A stretch of 64,000 nt of DNA, taken from positions 564,712 through 628,711 of the forward strand of contig CAUYUJ010019282.1 of NCBI GenBank assembly GCA_963575745.1, written 5' to 3'. This DNA comes from Prorocentrum cordatum (Eukaryota; Sar; Dinophyceae; Prorocentrales; Prorocentraceae). The translations under genes and the position numbers were made by a program. Within the stretch, counting starts at the first letter, position 1, and each line of letters opens with the position of its first letter. This document shows positions 22,017-31,849 of this stretch, in pieces. The notes beneath the pieces were generated by a model that saw nothing but the letters and a program-made list of their open reading frames with translations, made no database searches and was not told the origin of the DNA.

Positions 22017-22030
22017 GTCTCCTCCTTGTG
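22017..22030. repeat. LINE target-site duplication, right copy
   Basis: GTCTCCTCCTTGTG, identical to 14907-14920. Confidence 0.85.
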
Positions 22031-23603
22031 GCGAGTGAGACCTCTGTCGGGCTGAAGCTTCGAGCTCTCTGACCTGCTGTCTCACCCTGCCCTCCTGGAC
22101 CCCCCGGAAGGCCCCCCGTCCAGGCGCCGATGTCCCTCGGCATCCTGCATCAAGCGAATGAGCCGACCGGGGTCCACTGGCTCCGCTGGGCGATGCTGAG
22201 AGGCAGAATCGGACAGCGCAAGCCTAGGAACGCTGGCTGGCGCAACGCTGGCGGCTGAGGCTTCAAAGCGAGGGCCGTCGTGAGAGACGACGCCTGGCTC
22301 TCTGCCCCTCTTTTCGCCTTGGGGGAGAGTGGGTTTAGAGCGAGTGGCGCGGCCCGAATCCCCGTCTCGCTCTGTGACACTGCGAGCTCAAAGGTGGGAG
22401 AGCTCCTGGTTGACCCCCAATTCCCCCCCTTCTCCTGGAACGACCGAGGGTGGCACCATGTCAGGGCCCACCCCTGCGGCGGCCCCGCCGCCCGACTCCG
22501 CAGCGGGCGCCGCCTCGGGAGAAGAGGCGACCTCCACGAGAGCGTCTGGGGCCCATGCTCCGGGAGGAGGCGGCCCCTCGCTAGAGACGTTTGCCCCAGC
22601 TCGACGCGCGCTGGTCTGGGCCTCCCTGAGGAGCTGTTGGACAGACGAATCGGGGAGGATCTCCGCTCCCCGGGACTCTTCGGTCGTGGCCAATCTGACC
22701 TACTCGGTGGAGCACTTCCAGAGACGGGACCTCATCGCTACCCAAACCGATGTGCGGTTTTGCATCACCACGAGTCCCGGACCGACCAAACTGTCCCTCT
22801 GAAGGGCGAAGGTCTTCTGGCCCCCCCGGTGAGCCGTCCTCCAGACGTAAACCCACTGCCCCGGGGGAAAAATGCCTGTCTCGATGGATGGGTGCGCGTG
22901 CTGCCTTGGCCAGACGACGTTGGCTGGACGACTCAAACAATTCCTTTCGGGCCAACCTCCTTATGGCGCCCCGGCTGGCGAACTCGGCCGCCGCGGTGTC
23001 CTGATCCCAAGAGCTGGGGGACAAGTCATCCGTGCCCACCACCTGCAGAGGGTCATCGGACGCGATGTCGTTTGGTATTATGGGGCCAATGCCGAAAACC
23101 ATCTGGGAAGGAGTGAACCCCCCCGATGGAAGTACCGATTCTTCGCGGCCGTCACTTCGTGAACCAGCGTCTCGAGTTCCAGCGCTGTGGTGACAAGGGT
23201 GGTCTCCGAGGCCCGAACCAGGATGTATTTGACCCAGCCTCCGTGCCTCCCGGCCCGGCCACTCTGCCACGGACTCTCCGAGTCCGTGACAAGTTGAAAG
23301 ACCCCAGGTGTTCCAAACCTCGTTCGAAATGGCCATGAAACTCTGGCCCTCCGTCCGTAATCGCAGAAAGGGGGCGCCTCTCACCCTGGCCCTCACGACG
23401 GCCCTCCAGGCCCCCAGGGCCGTGCCATCGTACACCCCCACAACTTGATAGTTGGTGCCATGACAGATGACATTGACAAATGACAGAAAAGTGGCGTAGA
23501 ACGTGTCTAGAGCGATGATACGATTAAACTCGAACGTCCTAGTACCGCCACGAGGCGACTGCTTGCTGGACGAGAATGCGCGGCGCAGTCGCCGCATCGG
23601 CAC
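22031..23603 (-). pseudogene. Integrase core and C-terminal part, inner copia
   Basis: Minus-strand frames give the copia integrase. RIIALDTFYATF holds the first catalytic Asp, then TNYQVVGVYDGT. In a shifted frame, VFQLVTDSESPWQSGRA (about 23240-23300) holds the second Asp. The original frame resumes with GFTPSQMVFGIGPIIPND and AIRRLARKELFESSSQRR, the segment that follows the core in these elements. At least two frameshifts are present. A Ser/Gly/Ala-rich linker (22400-22690), ending with QQVRELEASARQRSHS, leads to the LINE duplication and then to the RT. Confidence 0.7.
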
Positions 23604-23996
23604 TCGTCCCGCACGAACTTGAACACCTTGGGTTTAGCCTGAGCACCCCTTAGAACCTTCGAAAACGTCTTTATGAGGATGTCCCAAATTTACGTAAACC
23701 TTATGTATGAGCCGTGAGATCTTCGGGGTGACCTCAAAGGGACGATCCTGGGCTATTCTCCCTGGTTCCGGATCGCCCGCGAGGGCTTCGCCTTCTTCGA
23801 CGTCGGCCGGATAGCTCTCGGCAAGGCACAGCTCTGGGCCCCCAGCATCTCTCGCGGCCTTGACCTGTCCCTGAGATGGCTCTGGAATGGCCGCGCTCGT
23901 GCTGGCCCGAATGGCCTCGGTTAAGGCTTGGGCAAACTTTGGCGGATACACCCGAGCGGCATCGCAGCCTCGCGGGCTCCTTCGACAAAGCCCCAT
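23604..23996 (-). pseudogene. Pre-integrase zinc-binding region, inner copia
   Basis: ISRLIHKVYVNLGHPHKDVF is the GAG-pre-integrase signature, with the two His of the HHCC zinc site. The Cys half follows in another frame at about 23600 (ECRCGDCA). Upstream, RVYPPKFAQALTEAIR and an acidic linker (DVEEGEALAGD) join it to the methyltransferase-like domain. The frame shift between the His and Cys halves breaks the domain. Confidence 0.6.
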
Positions 23997-24002
23997 CTTC
24001 CG

Positions 24003-24857
24003 TTACTGATAGACCGAAACGACAGAGGTCGAAACACATGGACCCGACCCCAAAGAGACCCCGAATATAGCGGACCATCTCGGTTCTCCAGGACCCCGCG
24101 GTGACTGCCGGTGCTGTTCCAAAGCCGCCTCCATCGCGAAACCGGGCAGAACAAGAGCCTCAGCGTTCTTGCGGCGCTGCTCCGGAGTCGTTTCTAGATG
24201 AGCGGTGGCACTGTGCGTTATGGAGAAGGCGTCGCACGGGGATTCCAGGATAGTCATCCAGGGCTTCTGTTCCTCCTGAAAAGTGCGGAACTCCTGTCGA
24301 CGCCGTTCGTTTAGGAAGTTCCATCCTCCTTCCTTGTCGAAGCTGCCCAGGCACACCACTCCGGCGTGCTCAAAGTAGTGAGCGATCCTAGGAAGTGAAA
24401 ATAGCTCGACAAAGGCCCGGCCCCTAAGTTGGGCTCGGTAAAACTTGGTCTTGTCGGAGCATCCCCTCCCCTCTCCTAGTTTTCTCCTTCCCCCTTTTGT
24501 CAGATACACCCCTCGTTCGTCTGACCACTGATCCCCGAAGATGCTGTCGTCGAGCTCCGGACAGTAGAACTGGGTTTTGCCGCCCTTTTCCTGGTTCTTT
24601 TCAACCTCGAACACCCTGCCAAGCTCCTGAAACATCTCATCCGAACCGATATCGAAAACGTTTCGGTGATTGGGGCCCCCTATCCTCGTACTGGCACTGT
24701 CGTGGAGGCCCCGGTGCCGGCTCAGGTCCACTTGCCGCCGCCCTCGTGGCTCCGCGTCTTCCACCCAGTGTGCTCCCATCCGCCCCTGGCCAGGCGCTTC
24801 TTCTCGGCGCCCTTCATCTGCTGCTGCTGCCCCCAGGACGGTGGGCAGCAGCCTCAA
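24003..24857 (-). pseudogene. Methyltransferase-like domain in the inner copia
   Basis: An open frame of 284 codons between protease and integrase. From about residue 140 it reads FVELFSLPRIAHYFEHAG, GSFDKEGGWNF, and TILESPCDAFS. The layout resembles motifs I, II and IV of cytosine-5 DNA methyltransferases (xDLFSGxGG, then an acidic residue, then PPCQxFS), with Cys in the nucleophile position. After a frame change near 24100, VLENRDG, SLWGRVHVF and CRFGLSV follow. I recall a similar segment in other dinoflagellate copia polyproteins, but activity is unproven. It could be a structural remnant of a captured host domain. Confidence 0.4.
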
Positions 24858-25076
24858 CAGAGGGTCGAGCGCCCGACGAGGCCTTCAGCGGCGGAGCCTT
24901 CGTCAGCCAAGGGGGGCCCGTGGATGCCGACGGAGAGCCCGAGGGTCGTCCACCCTGGTCTTGGCGTAGCCGATCGGCGGAGACCACGCCGCACTCGAGG
25001 TCCGATGAGTCATCGGAGCGGCACCGCGCGACGGGTAGACGTTCACCACTGGAGCCGCGCCGACGAAACCCCATCC

Positions 25077-25697
25077 TCAGTGCTGAGTCGCTGCCGCGGC
25101 CGCCGACGGAGTCCCGCACCTCGGAGAGGGCAGAGCTGCGATCGAGACTCCATGAGGCGGCGTCTGCTGAAGCGCTGGAGGCTGCTGGAGCGCCAGAGGG
25201 GCGGCGACGCTGTGATGCTCCACTCCCGACGGTGCCTGCGACGGTCTGGCTGTGGCTGGTCCCTGCCCCGGCTCCTCGTGATTCGCACTCACACTCGCCT
25301 CTGGGGTTGACGCTTCCGCCTCGCTCTTCCGACCTGGCACCTGGGGCGCCTTGGGCACCGCCCCCCGCGGCACGGGCGGGGGCGGTGACTTCGTCGCTGC
25401 CGGCCCAGTCAAGACCTGCGCCGGCGACGGGGGCGCCGAGAGCTGCTGCACCTTCGACTGGAGGGCCGCGACCGCCTCCATCTGGCCCGACACGGTCGCG
25501 CAGAGCTGGTTGATAGAGGCCTCCTGCTGATTCTGTTTGTTGGCGATCTGCTGCAGAAGGCGCATTGCCTCGTCGCTGCCGTCGTCGGAGCTGGCTGAGG
25601 GCTCCATCGCCGCTCTCTTGGCTGGTGACGGCGTTGCCTGTCGGCGACGCTGAGCCCTCTGCTCCTTGGCCTGCTCCTCCCCGTCGTGCATGATCAC
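25077..25697 (-). CDS. ORF B: coiled-coil, Pro/Ala-rich protein
   Basis: An open frame of 206 codons starting 22 bp after the stop of ORF A. The N-terminus is basic (EQRAQRRRQATPSPAKRAA). A heptad-like helix (DEAMRLLQQIANKQNQQEAS and MEAVAALQSKVQQL) follows at residues about 42-86, then a long Pro/Ala/Gln tail. This is the build of many retroelement ORF1 or gag oligomerisation regions. It lies between copia protease and the methyltransferase-like domain, where no second gag is expected, so it may belong to a further insertion. Confidence 0.35.
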   Translation of the reverse strand: MIMHDGEEQAKEQRAQRRRQATPSPAKRAAMEPSASSDDGSDEAMRLLQQIANKQNQQEASINQLCATVSGQMEAVAALQSKVQQLSAPPSPAQVLTGPAATKSPPPPVPRGAVPKAPQVPGRKSEAEASTPEASVSANHEEPGQGPATARPSQAPSGVEHHSVAAPLALQQPPALQQTPPHGVSIAALPSPRCGTPSAAAAATQH

Positions 25698-25718
25698 GTC
25701 TGGCTGCTCCGACTCGAC

Positions 25719-26396
25719 CTACTGATAGGGTGCCCCAGCCGCTTGAGCGTCGGCAGACGCTGGCGACGGCGGCACTGCCCCCGCCGACGCCCTCGCCGCC
25801 GGCACTCCTGGCGGAGGAGCTGAGGCCGCCACCGAGGCCTGCCACTCTGGATCGGCCTCGCCCAGCTGTGCGAAGCCCTTACCGCGCAGCGAGCAGGCGG
25901 CGGTCCGGCGCTCGCACACGCATGCCATCTCCTTTTTGGGCGTGGACTCGTCCCGCTTGGTGTCCTGGTAGACGACCCGCATGGTGCATAGCCCACGCAC
26001 CCACCAGCGCCCATGCCCATTGCTGCCAAATTGCACGTGGATGGGCACATGGCGGCACGCGTAGAACTGCCGCGGGATTACCCGCATGCTTTTGACGAGG
26101 TTCGTCGGCCAGAAACTGCCATTGATCATCATCCAGCCAAACTCGTCGGCTAGCTTGGAGAGCCAGAAGACCACGGCGCCCACCAGGGCCGCCCACGACC
26201 GCTGTCCGCGGGCCATGGACTGCAGTGCTGGCGTTCCGGTGGCCGCGTAGGTCCACTGCTGATGGTCGCCCAGCTGCTCGCCCATCGTCGTGGGGCGGTT
26301 GGCCCGGCGCTGCGCCTCGGTCAGCTCCTTCTTCTTGCCCTTGGAGACGGCGGAGCCGCTGGGGCCATTGACCGAGTTCACACCTGGCGGCGGCAT
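25719..26396 (-). CDS. ORF A: Trp-rich protein of unknown function
   Basis: An ATG-initiated frame of 225 codons without stops. Residues 15-45 are polar and basic (KGKKKELTEAQRRANRPTTM). The centre is a compact aromatic domain with WTYAATG, FWLSKLADEFGWMMING, RQFYACRHVPIHVQFGS and RWWVRGLCTMRVVYQD. A short Cys-containing stretch (CVCERRTAAC) follows, then an Ala/Pro tail. No known family is recognised. It is followed closely by ORF B on the same strand. The aromatic pattern and lack of stops suggest a real protein carried into, or captured by, the inner copia. Confidence 0.4.
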   Translation of the reverse strand: MPPPGVNSVNGPSGSAVSKGKKKELTEAQRRANRPTTMGEQLGDHQQWTYAATGTPALQSMARGQRSWAALVGAVVFWLSKLADEFGWMMINGSFWPTNLVKSMRVIPRQFYACRHVPIHVQFGSNGHGRWWVRGLCTMRVVYQDTKRDESTPKKEMACVCERRTAACSLRGKGFAQLGEADPEWQASVAASAPPPGVPAARASAGAVPPSPASADAQAAGAPYQ

Positions 26397-26989
26397 GGCT
26401 CGGTCTCACAGGCACGCTGCAGACCCCGACGTAGCGATGGAGTCGCCGGGCGAGATCCCTGTCGGGCTCGCCAGGATAGCTGGCGGCTCGAATTCTCGAG
26501 CCCAGCCGCTGCGTAATCACGAGCGCGATGACCCAGGTGAACGCCTGCATGGCTCTGGCTGTCCCTCGTCTCTGAACCGACCGAAGTTCACGAGCCTCTC
26601 GCGTTCCCGGTCGCCCCCGCCGTCGTACCGGTTCCTCTCCTATAGTTTTCTTGAGCACAGTCCTGCTCTCCTTAGCTCGATCCCGGAGGGCGCTAGGCCG
26701 CGCGAGCTCCGATCCGTGTCCCTGGGGGTTCTTGCCCTTGTCACCTGTGGCCCCTCGAGCTCCCGAACCGCCCCGGGCCCTGGAATCGGTCAGCTGTCCT
26801 GGACGCGAAGCCCCCTGGGGTTCTCGAGGAGGAGGGAGAGAATGTGACCCAGCCCTCGGGGACGATGAAGGGGAGACGATGGTGAAGCTCGACGCCGTCT
26901 CGCTCCTGAAAGCATGCACTTTGACCTCCGGATGCTGGCTCAGCACCGAGCGGGGGCACTTGAAAACTGCCCCCGAAATGGGCACTCCA

Positions 26990-27400
26990 AAGTCGTCTAA
27001 GCGCATCGTGCGATGTCCGGTGGGAAGCCGACGCATATCAGCCTTTACCCCCAGACGCTCGAGTTCAATCTGATTCGTGCCTAGATCGATTCTTGCTCCT
27101 AGCATCTCCTGAAAAACCGACTGGAAGGAGAGGCGGCACGTCCTCCTTGAGGACGTCCAACTCGATGACCCCCATCTTCCCTTGGATGCCCGCGGGCATC
27201 AGGGCCGCGCTCAAAACTGTCGCGCCCCCTCCGACTCCGCGGCCCGAGCGATTCCGGGGTGGCACCTTGGGCACTCGCAAACCACCCCTGCTCAAAAGCT
27301 CCCAATGACGTTTCAAAGCTGGCATGCCCATCAGTCCTTGACCCGCTGCGGCGTCGACGATAATCTCGCCGGGCTCGACGCTCATGAAGGTGACGGTGGC
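26990..27400 (-). pseudogene. Retropepsin-like region, inner copia
   Basis: After the CCHC knuckle the gag frame continues with GEIIVDAAAGQGLMG. This is the place of the aspartic protease D-T/S-G triad, written D-A-A here, so the triad looks lost. The domain continues ATVLSAALMPAGIQGKMGVI, and after a frameshift near 27100 ends with LGARIDLGTNQIELERLG, the typical C-terminal strand of these proteases. The protease would process the polyprotein. Confidence 0.6.
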
Positions 27401-27439
27401 GATGTCGAGGTCCTGGTCGTGGCTCTGGGTCGGGTCGAG

Positions 27440-29026
27440 GATGTTCGCATAGACGTAGGCGTTGACATTCGCGGCGGCACCTGCGGTTGCACTCTGGCCA
27501 TTCCGCGCCGGACATTCGCGAGACCAGTGGCCTTTCTGATTGCAATTCCGGCATCTCGTCCTCTTGATCAGCTCAGACAGTGGAAGACGTGACTTCCTCG
27601 GCCGAACCTGCCCATTGGCGGCGCGATGGCCGCGCTGCTGCCTGTAGGCCAGCTCCGGCTTGTCCTTGCTGCGGTCGAAGAACTTGCAATCGACCTCCAT
27701 CTTGCGCTTAGAGTCCCGGTTATGATTCCACGTCTTGCGTCTCTCCTCTTGCATCGTCGCGAACGCCCGGGGGAGCTCGTCGTCGTGCAGACCGAGGCCC
27801 TCCAGCGTCACGTAGACTTGCTGCTCTCCGTCGGTCTCCAACGATAAGACGTCGTCGTCCTCCAGGGTTGAGTCGAGGTCGAGATCGCCCGTATGCACGG
27901 AGTGCGTGGGCTCATCCTTGGGGAAACTGTTTTCTGCCGAGAACGATCTCTTTTGAAAAGACAAGTGCCCCCGACGAGCGACGTCCATCTCTCTGATCGC
28001 GGCAAGAACCTCCGAGTAAGAGTCACGGGTCTTCATCATGACCCTCATCAGCTGTTGTCCTCTCTCGTCGAGACCGACGCCCTCCCCCAAGAACGTGAAC
28101 TTCCAGCCCTCTGGGACCGGAAGGCCCAGAGTCGCGACCTTGTCGAAAGCCAGGTCGATCCCGGCGGCGCGCTCGGTGAGGCCTTCTCCTTGACGCCGCC
28201 GAAGGAGAAGAGGCGCTCCCTCCCGGCCCCCCTCTTCTTGTCGTCCACCTTCTCGCCGGACAAGAGGCCCAGGTGCTCCGCGATCTGGTTGGCCCTGGTG
28301 TTGGAGGTAAGCACCTCTCACAGGTCGTCTATCTTCCCCTGGAGGTCGAGAGGAAGCACCTTGAGGATGCGATCTGCATGCTTGTGAGCGGGAATGTCTG
28401 TCAGCTGCCGCCAGCGGACGAGCTGGCGCCTCCACAGTTTGTACTCGTTCCAACTGTTCCAGGCGTCTGGGCCAGCGAAGTCCTTGCCCCGCTCGCTCCA
28501 GCCGCCCCAGTCCTTCCAGCCAGAGCCCCCCCTCCAGACCGTGTCCCAGCTGTCCTTCCAGCCTGACTTCCACCAGCCGTTCCGGTCGGCGCTGTTCTCG
28601 ACACCGCCTGAGGCGTCTCGCTCTCCGGCGCGGCCCTGGCTCCAGGGGTCCTCGTGCTGCCGCGGATCGTCATCTTGATTCGGTGCTTTGCCACTGGCCC
28701 GCCCGCCCTTCGCCTGCTCCGTCGATTCCCCGACCTGCTTGGCTGGGCCCTTGGACCTGGTCTCGCACCATCTTGATAACCTGCTCCAGCTGCTGTGGCG
28801 ACAGCCCCGTGGCTGGGCCTGGCCTCGCGGGCGTCGGCGCCTCTGGTGGTGCCGGCCTCGTCGCTGTCACAACTCCATCCAGCAGCGTTTTGAACTGCTT
28901 CTCCGAGGGGCGAAACTGGCCGTCCTCACCTGCCCATTGTCTTGTTGTTCCCAAAGCTGCCACGATGGATCCCTGGCCTGCCGAGGCCGAAGTGCCGGGT
29001 GAATTAGCACCTTGCTCTTGAGACAT
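27440..29026 (-). pseudogene. Gag with CCHC zinc knuckle, inner copia
   Basis: Starts at an ATG (29026-29024, MSQEQGANSPG) 45 bp inside the 5' LTR end. Frame 1 runs to 28670. The capsid core appears in another frame at about 28300-28480, with AWNSWNEYKLWRRQLVRWRQ, ILKVLPLDLQGKIDDL, then TGA and RANQIAEHLGLLSGE. A further shift at about 28190 leads to the frame ending in CRNCNQKGHWSREC, a CCHC knuckle at 27512-27553. The knuckle contrasts with the CCCH finger of the outer element. At least two frameshifts and one stop. Confidence 0.65.
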
Positions 29027-29071
29027 CGTCGGGTCCGCAGAACCGAGCCTCCGCAGAGGCTCCGCCACCGC

Positions 29072-29371
29072 TGTCTCCCCACCGGCGTCGTCACCAGATA
29101 ACAAGGCGCCCCCTTTCTCCGTCAGCTCAGCCACGGAACCAGTGCGATCTCTGGTCGCGCAGTACACGCACTTGCACTCGTGAGAATAGAAAGGAGGGGC
29201 ATGGGTCTCGGGATGGGATGGATGGTGAATGGCAGAGGATTAACAACAAGTGAGTAGATGATGGCCTTGAGCCAAAATGGATGCGGAGGGGGCCCAATTC
29301 CCGACTGCGCGTTTCAAGTCCATGGGGCGAGGGTTGCCCCCCGCACCTGACCGATGAGCTAGACGCGCTCA
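29072..29371 (-). repeat. 5' LTR of the inner copia element
   Basis: Partner of 12315-12618. On the minus strand it runs from TGAGCGCGTC to GGGGAGACA. It contains a spliced-leader-like sequence at 29266-29287. The gag start lies 45 bp downstream. The word TGGCGGAGCC follows the LTR, but I cannot match it to a tRNA. Confidence 0.8.
29266..29287 (-). other. Spliced-leader-like sequence in the 5' LTR
   Basis: Minus strand TCCGCAT followed by CCATTTTGGCTCAAG: 20 of 22 positions match the dinoflagellate spliced leader. The mismatches differ from those of the 3' copy, so the ancestral LTR was probably an even better match. Sense orientation to gag. Confidence 0.8.
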
Positions 29372-30030
29372 TCCCCACCACCGTTGTCGATTCTGCCCCG
29401 GCCGCTGTCCCCGGCCCAAACTTGGACCGGGAGGCATTTGGGCCGGGACAGCGAGACAGAGTTTTTAGTCGTAATATATGTTCCAAAAAAAAATCCGTCG
29501 CATTTTCTGGCCCAAATTTGAAAAAGACCGGGAATGGGCCGGGGCAGAGAAGACAACGAAGCGAGACAGAGCAATTCCCCCGCCCTGCTAGGGGGTCGAC
29601 AGGGTAATCCCACCAGCCCTCTTCCCCCATCTTACGCTCTCCCCTTCGGGGAGGGGATGGCCCCCATCCCCCTTGCGGCCCCCCCTGGGCCTGGACGGAC
29701 ACGCAGTGAATTTGACCGTGTATAACACGACGAATGTGCAATGCAAACGAATGAATCATGTAGTTTATGCAACGTGGGCACGAGGAGCTAGGAGGTTACA
29801 ACAATCATGCACGCTGAGGTCTTAATGTAATAATGATGTCTTGGCGTTGTCTTAATGTTGTCTTAAGTTTGTCTTAATACTGTATTAAAATTGTCTTTAC
29901 TGTCGTCGACTGTAATAATATTGTCTGGGTATTGTCTCAAACTTGTATGTTCTGTCTTCCTATGTCGTCGCCGATCAGAGCCTCGCTCAACAACAGACCC
30001 TGTCTAGCATCACATCCACCTGTATCTACA
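29372..30030. mobile_element. Right part of the level-2 inserted element
   Basis: Non-coding DNA between the inner LTR and the resumed outer integrase. It includes two related GGGCCGGG...GCGAGACAGAG words (about 29441 and 29537) and an array of TTGTCTTAA-like words (29820-29960). The part at about 29909-29970 resembles the reverse complement of 11951-12021. It ends TCTACA directly before CATGA. Confidence 0.4.
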
Positions 30031-30412
30031 CATGATCCTACCATCCCTGGAAATAAGAGGCTTACGGCTGTTGCTGAACGGTCCAATGGAAATGTTCAGA
30101 TGGGGACTCGACTCTCGCTTATGCAGGCAGGCATCCCCCCACCTTTCTGGACGCATGCCGCCCGATACTTTTGTCTCTGCTACAACGCGAAGACCCCTGA
30201 CGAAAGTTAATCGTCATGGAAGCGCAGATTCGGACGCGAGTCTGCAGCACCGCTCCTTCCGTTTGGATCGATCGCTCGCTTCGCGCCCCCCCCCCCCGAA
30301 TCTCGGTTACGAATTGCCAAGACAGACAGGGCGATGGTCACGGGGATTTACCTCGGATATGCACATAAAGCGGGGGGCATGGTATGCCCCGAAAGCAGCG
30401 CGTCACCGCTGA
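30031..30412 (+). pseudogene. Integrase, C-terminal part of the core, outer element
   Basis: From the CATGA copy the frame gives HDPTIPGNKRLTAVAERSNG, with the catalytic Glu in AER. It continues LMQAGIPPPFWTHAARYF, the segment that ends the copia integrase core (usual LLxxAGLPxxFWxEA). It stops at 30210. A following frame (to 30412) ends in Arg/Lys-rich sequence. It continues the core cut at 11902. Confidence 0.65.
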
Positions 30413-30494
30413 GACAGCTTGACGGACATAATATGGACACTGGGCGGACGCCAGCAGGCAAGCGCCCGATCATTGAAACATCTGACTATCTATA

Positions 30495-30836
30495 GTGACA
30501 GTTAAGACGGCCCAGCGTCTGACCGAGAGCCTAAATTCCCTATGCGCGAAACGTGCGAGACAGCACAAACGAAAAGTAAAAACGCCAAATGCACCCCCAG
30601 TCGGTTCCTCCGGCGGCATAGCCGGTCAGGTGGCGAAGCTCGGGCTACAGACGGCGCAGCCGTTCACCGACCGGGATCCGGGCGAACCTATGCCACCGCC
30701 TCCAGCACGAGGCGAGGCCGCAGCACCACCGAACGATGATGATGACTCCGATGACGATGGTCCGGGGGGAGTCGTTGTGGGCGACGTGCCTGCGGCGCCG
30801 GATGATCGGGGTCCTCAGCGACTCGAGGCCGGATGA
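30495..30836 (+). pseudogene. Integrase-RT linker region, outer element
   Basis: An open frame of 113 codons. A basic helix (LTESLNSLCAKRARQHKRK) leads into a Pro/Ala/Asp-rich linker ending DDDDSDDDGPGGVVVGD. Two mini-hairpins (30614-30624, 30652-30662) lie in it. Such low-complexity acidic linkers are usual between integrase and RT in copia polyproteins. Confidence 0.35.
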
Positions 30837-31849
30837 TGACTCGAAACAAATGCCAGGTCTCGCTCGTGTAGAATATAAACTGGACCGTCAGTCTGACTTC
30901 TCGATGGCCCAGCCAAGGTCGAACATTCCTGGATCCGGACAATTTCTCGCCCGTACTACACATAATGTAGACACATGGAACATTGCGAAGATCGGCGCGT
31001 TGTTGTCGGGCTCGGAAACGCTGAACTCACCGAACAGTTGCCATTAAAAGGCAGACGAAAAAACATGCAGCATTCGAGTCTCGTTTCATTACGACCCAGA
31101 CGATGCACCTGTTGCGAGAGTCTGGGCTACTGATCCTGATCCGCGGCATGGCGCTCAATGGCTTAAGCAATTACCTAACTCCACCAAACCTGAAATCCAC
31201 CCGAGCCGACGGTTCAACAAGAACAATGCCGAGCGGAGGAAAGATGTTGAACAATTCCGTCTCGAGAAACGAGGTTTCTTTGGAATCGATGATCCGGGGC
31301 CCAGCGCTGCCCTTCTTCGAGAATTGGAATCGACCCCGTCGATGTACAACAAGCTCAACAAGACGCCGAAGAGTCCGAGCCCCCAGAAAGTAATCAGCGC
31401 CCTGGGGCTGACATCCGAAGAAGGAAGAAGGGGGCCGCAATTGTACCAGAAGAAACCGAAGTGGACTGGCACGCTTTGTTGCAAACTGCGGGACCGGCAG
31501 AAAACCTTTCCACAAACACAGGCTCCGGGAGTGACTACGGCACTTCAGATGATGAAGAAATATGGTGGAAACAGACTTGGCACGGTGGGACAACCCTGAG
31601 AGATGGGGTTTCTCCCGACACAGTCGGAGAGGACCTTGCCCTCCCAGGAGCGCTTCACGGGGATAGCCTGACTTCGAGTCCGGCGGCCGCCGCTTCGCGA
31701 CGTAGCGCACCCCGCATGCCATTGCAGTCAGCCGAGTTCCCCCCTCCCGAACATCGGGAAAAAAGGAAGGTTTCAACGCAGATTATTTGCGCAGCCCGTT
31801 CACCGACGATGTTCGGATTGTTGCACAAACGTATAAATTACCTGCTGAG

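Larger units (their letters stand above)
12315..29371 (-). mobile_element. Inner Ty1/copia-like LTR retrotransposon
   Basis: A minus-strand element with two LTRs of about 300 bp. Between them, in transcription order, are gag with CCHC knuckle, protease, two unassigned ORFs, a methyltransferase-like domain, integrase, RT and RNase H. Integrase before RT is the copia order. Removing the LINE leaves about 9.9 kb. Many frameshifts and stops mark it as a relic. No target duplication was found at its two outer borders (TGTTG versus TCCCC), so either the ends changed after insertion or the LTRs recombined. Confidence 0.75.

Noticed and set aside
24497-25513. Long plus-strand frame opposite ORF B
   Set aside because: Ser/Pro/Arg-rich shadow of the minus-strand coding region in GC-rich DNA; no motif.
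12310-29376. Target-site duplication of the inner copia
   Set aside because: The five bases outside the two LTRs (TGTTG and TCCCC) do not match, and no shifted match was convincing.
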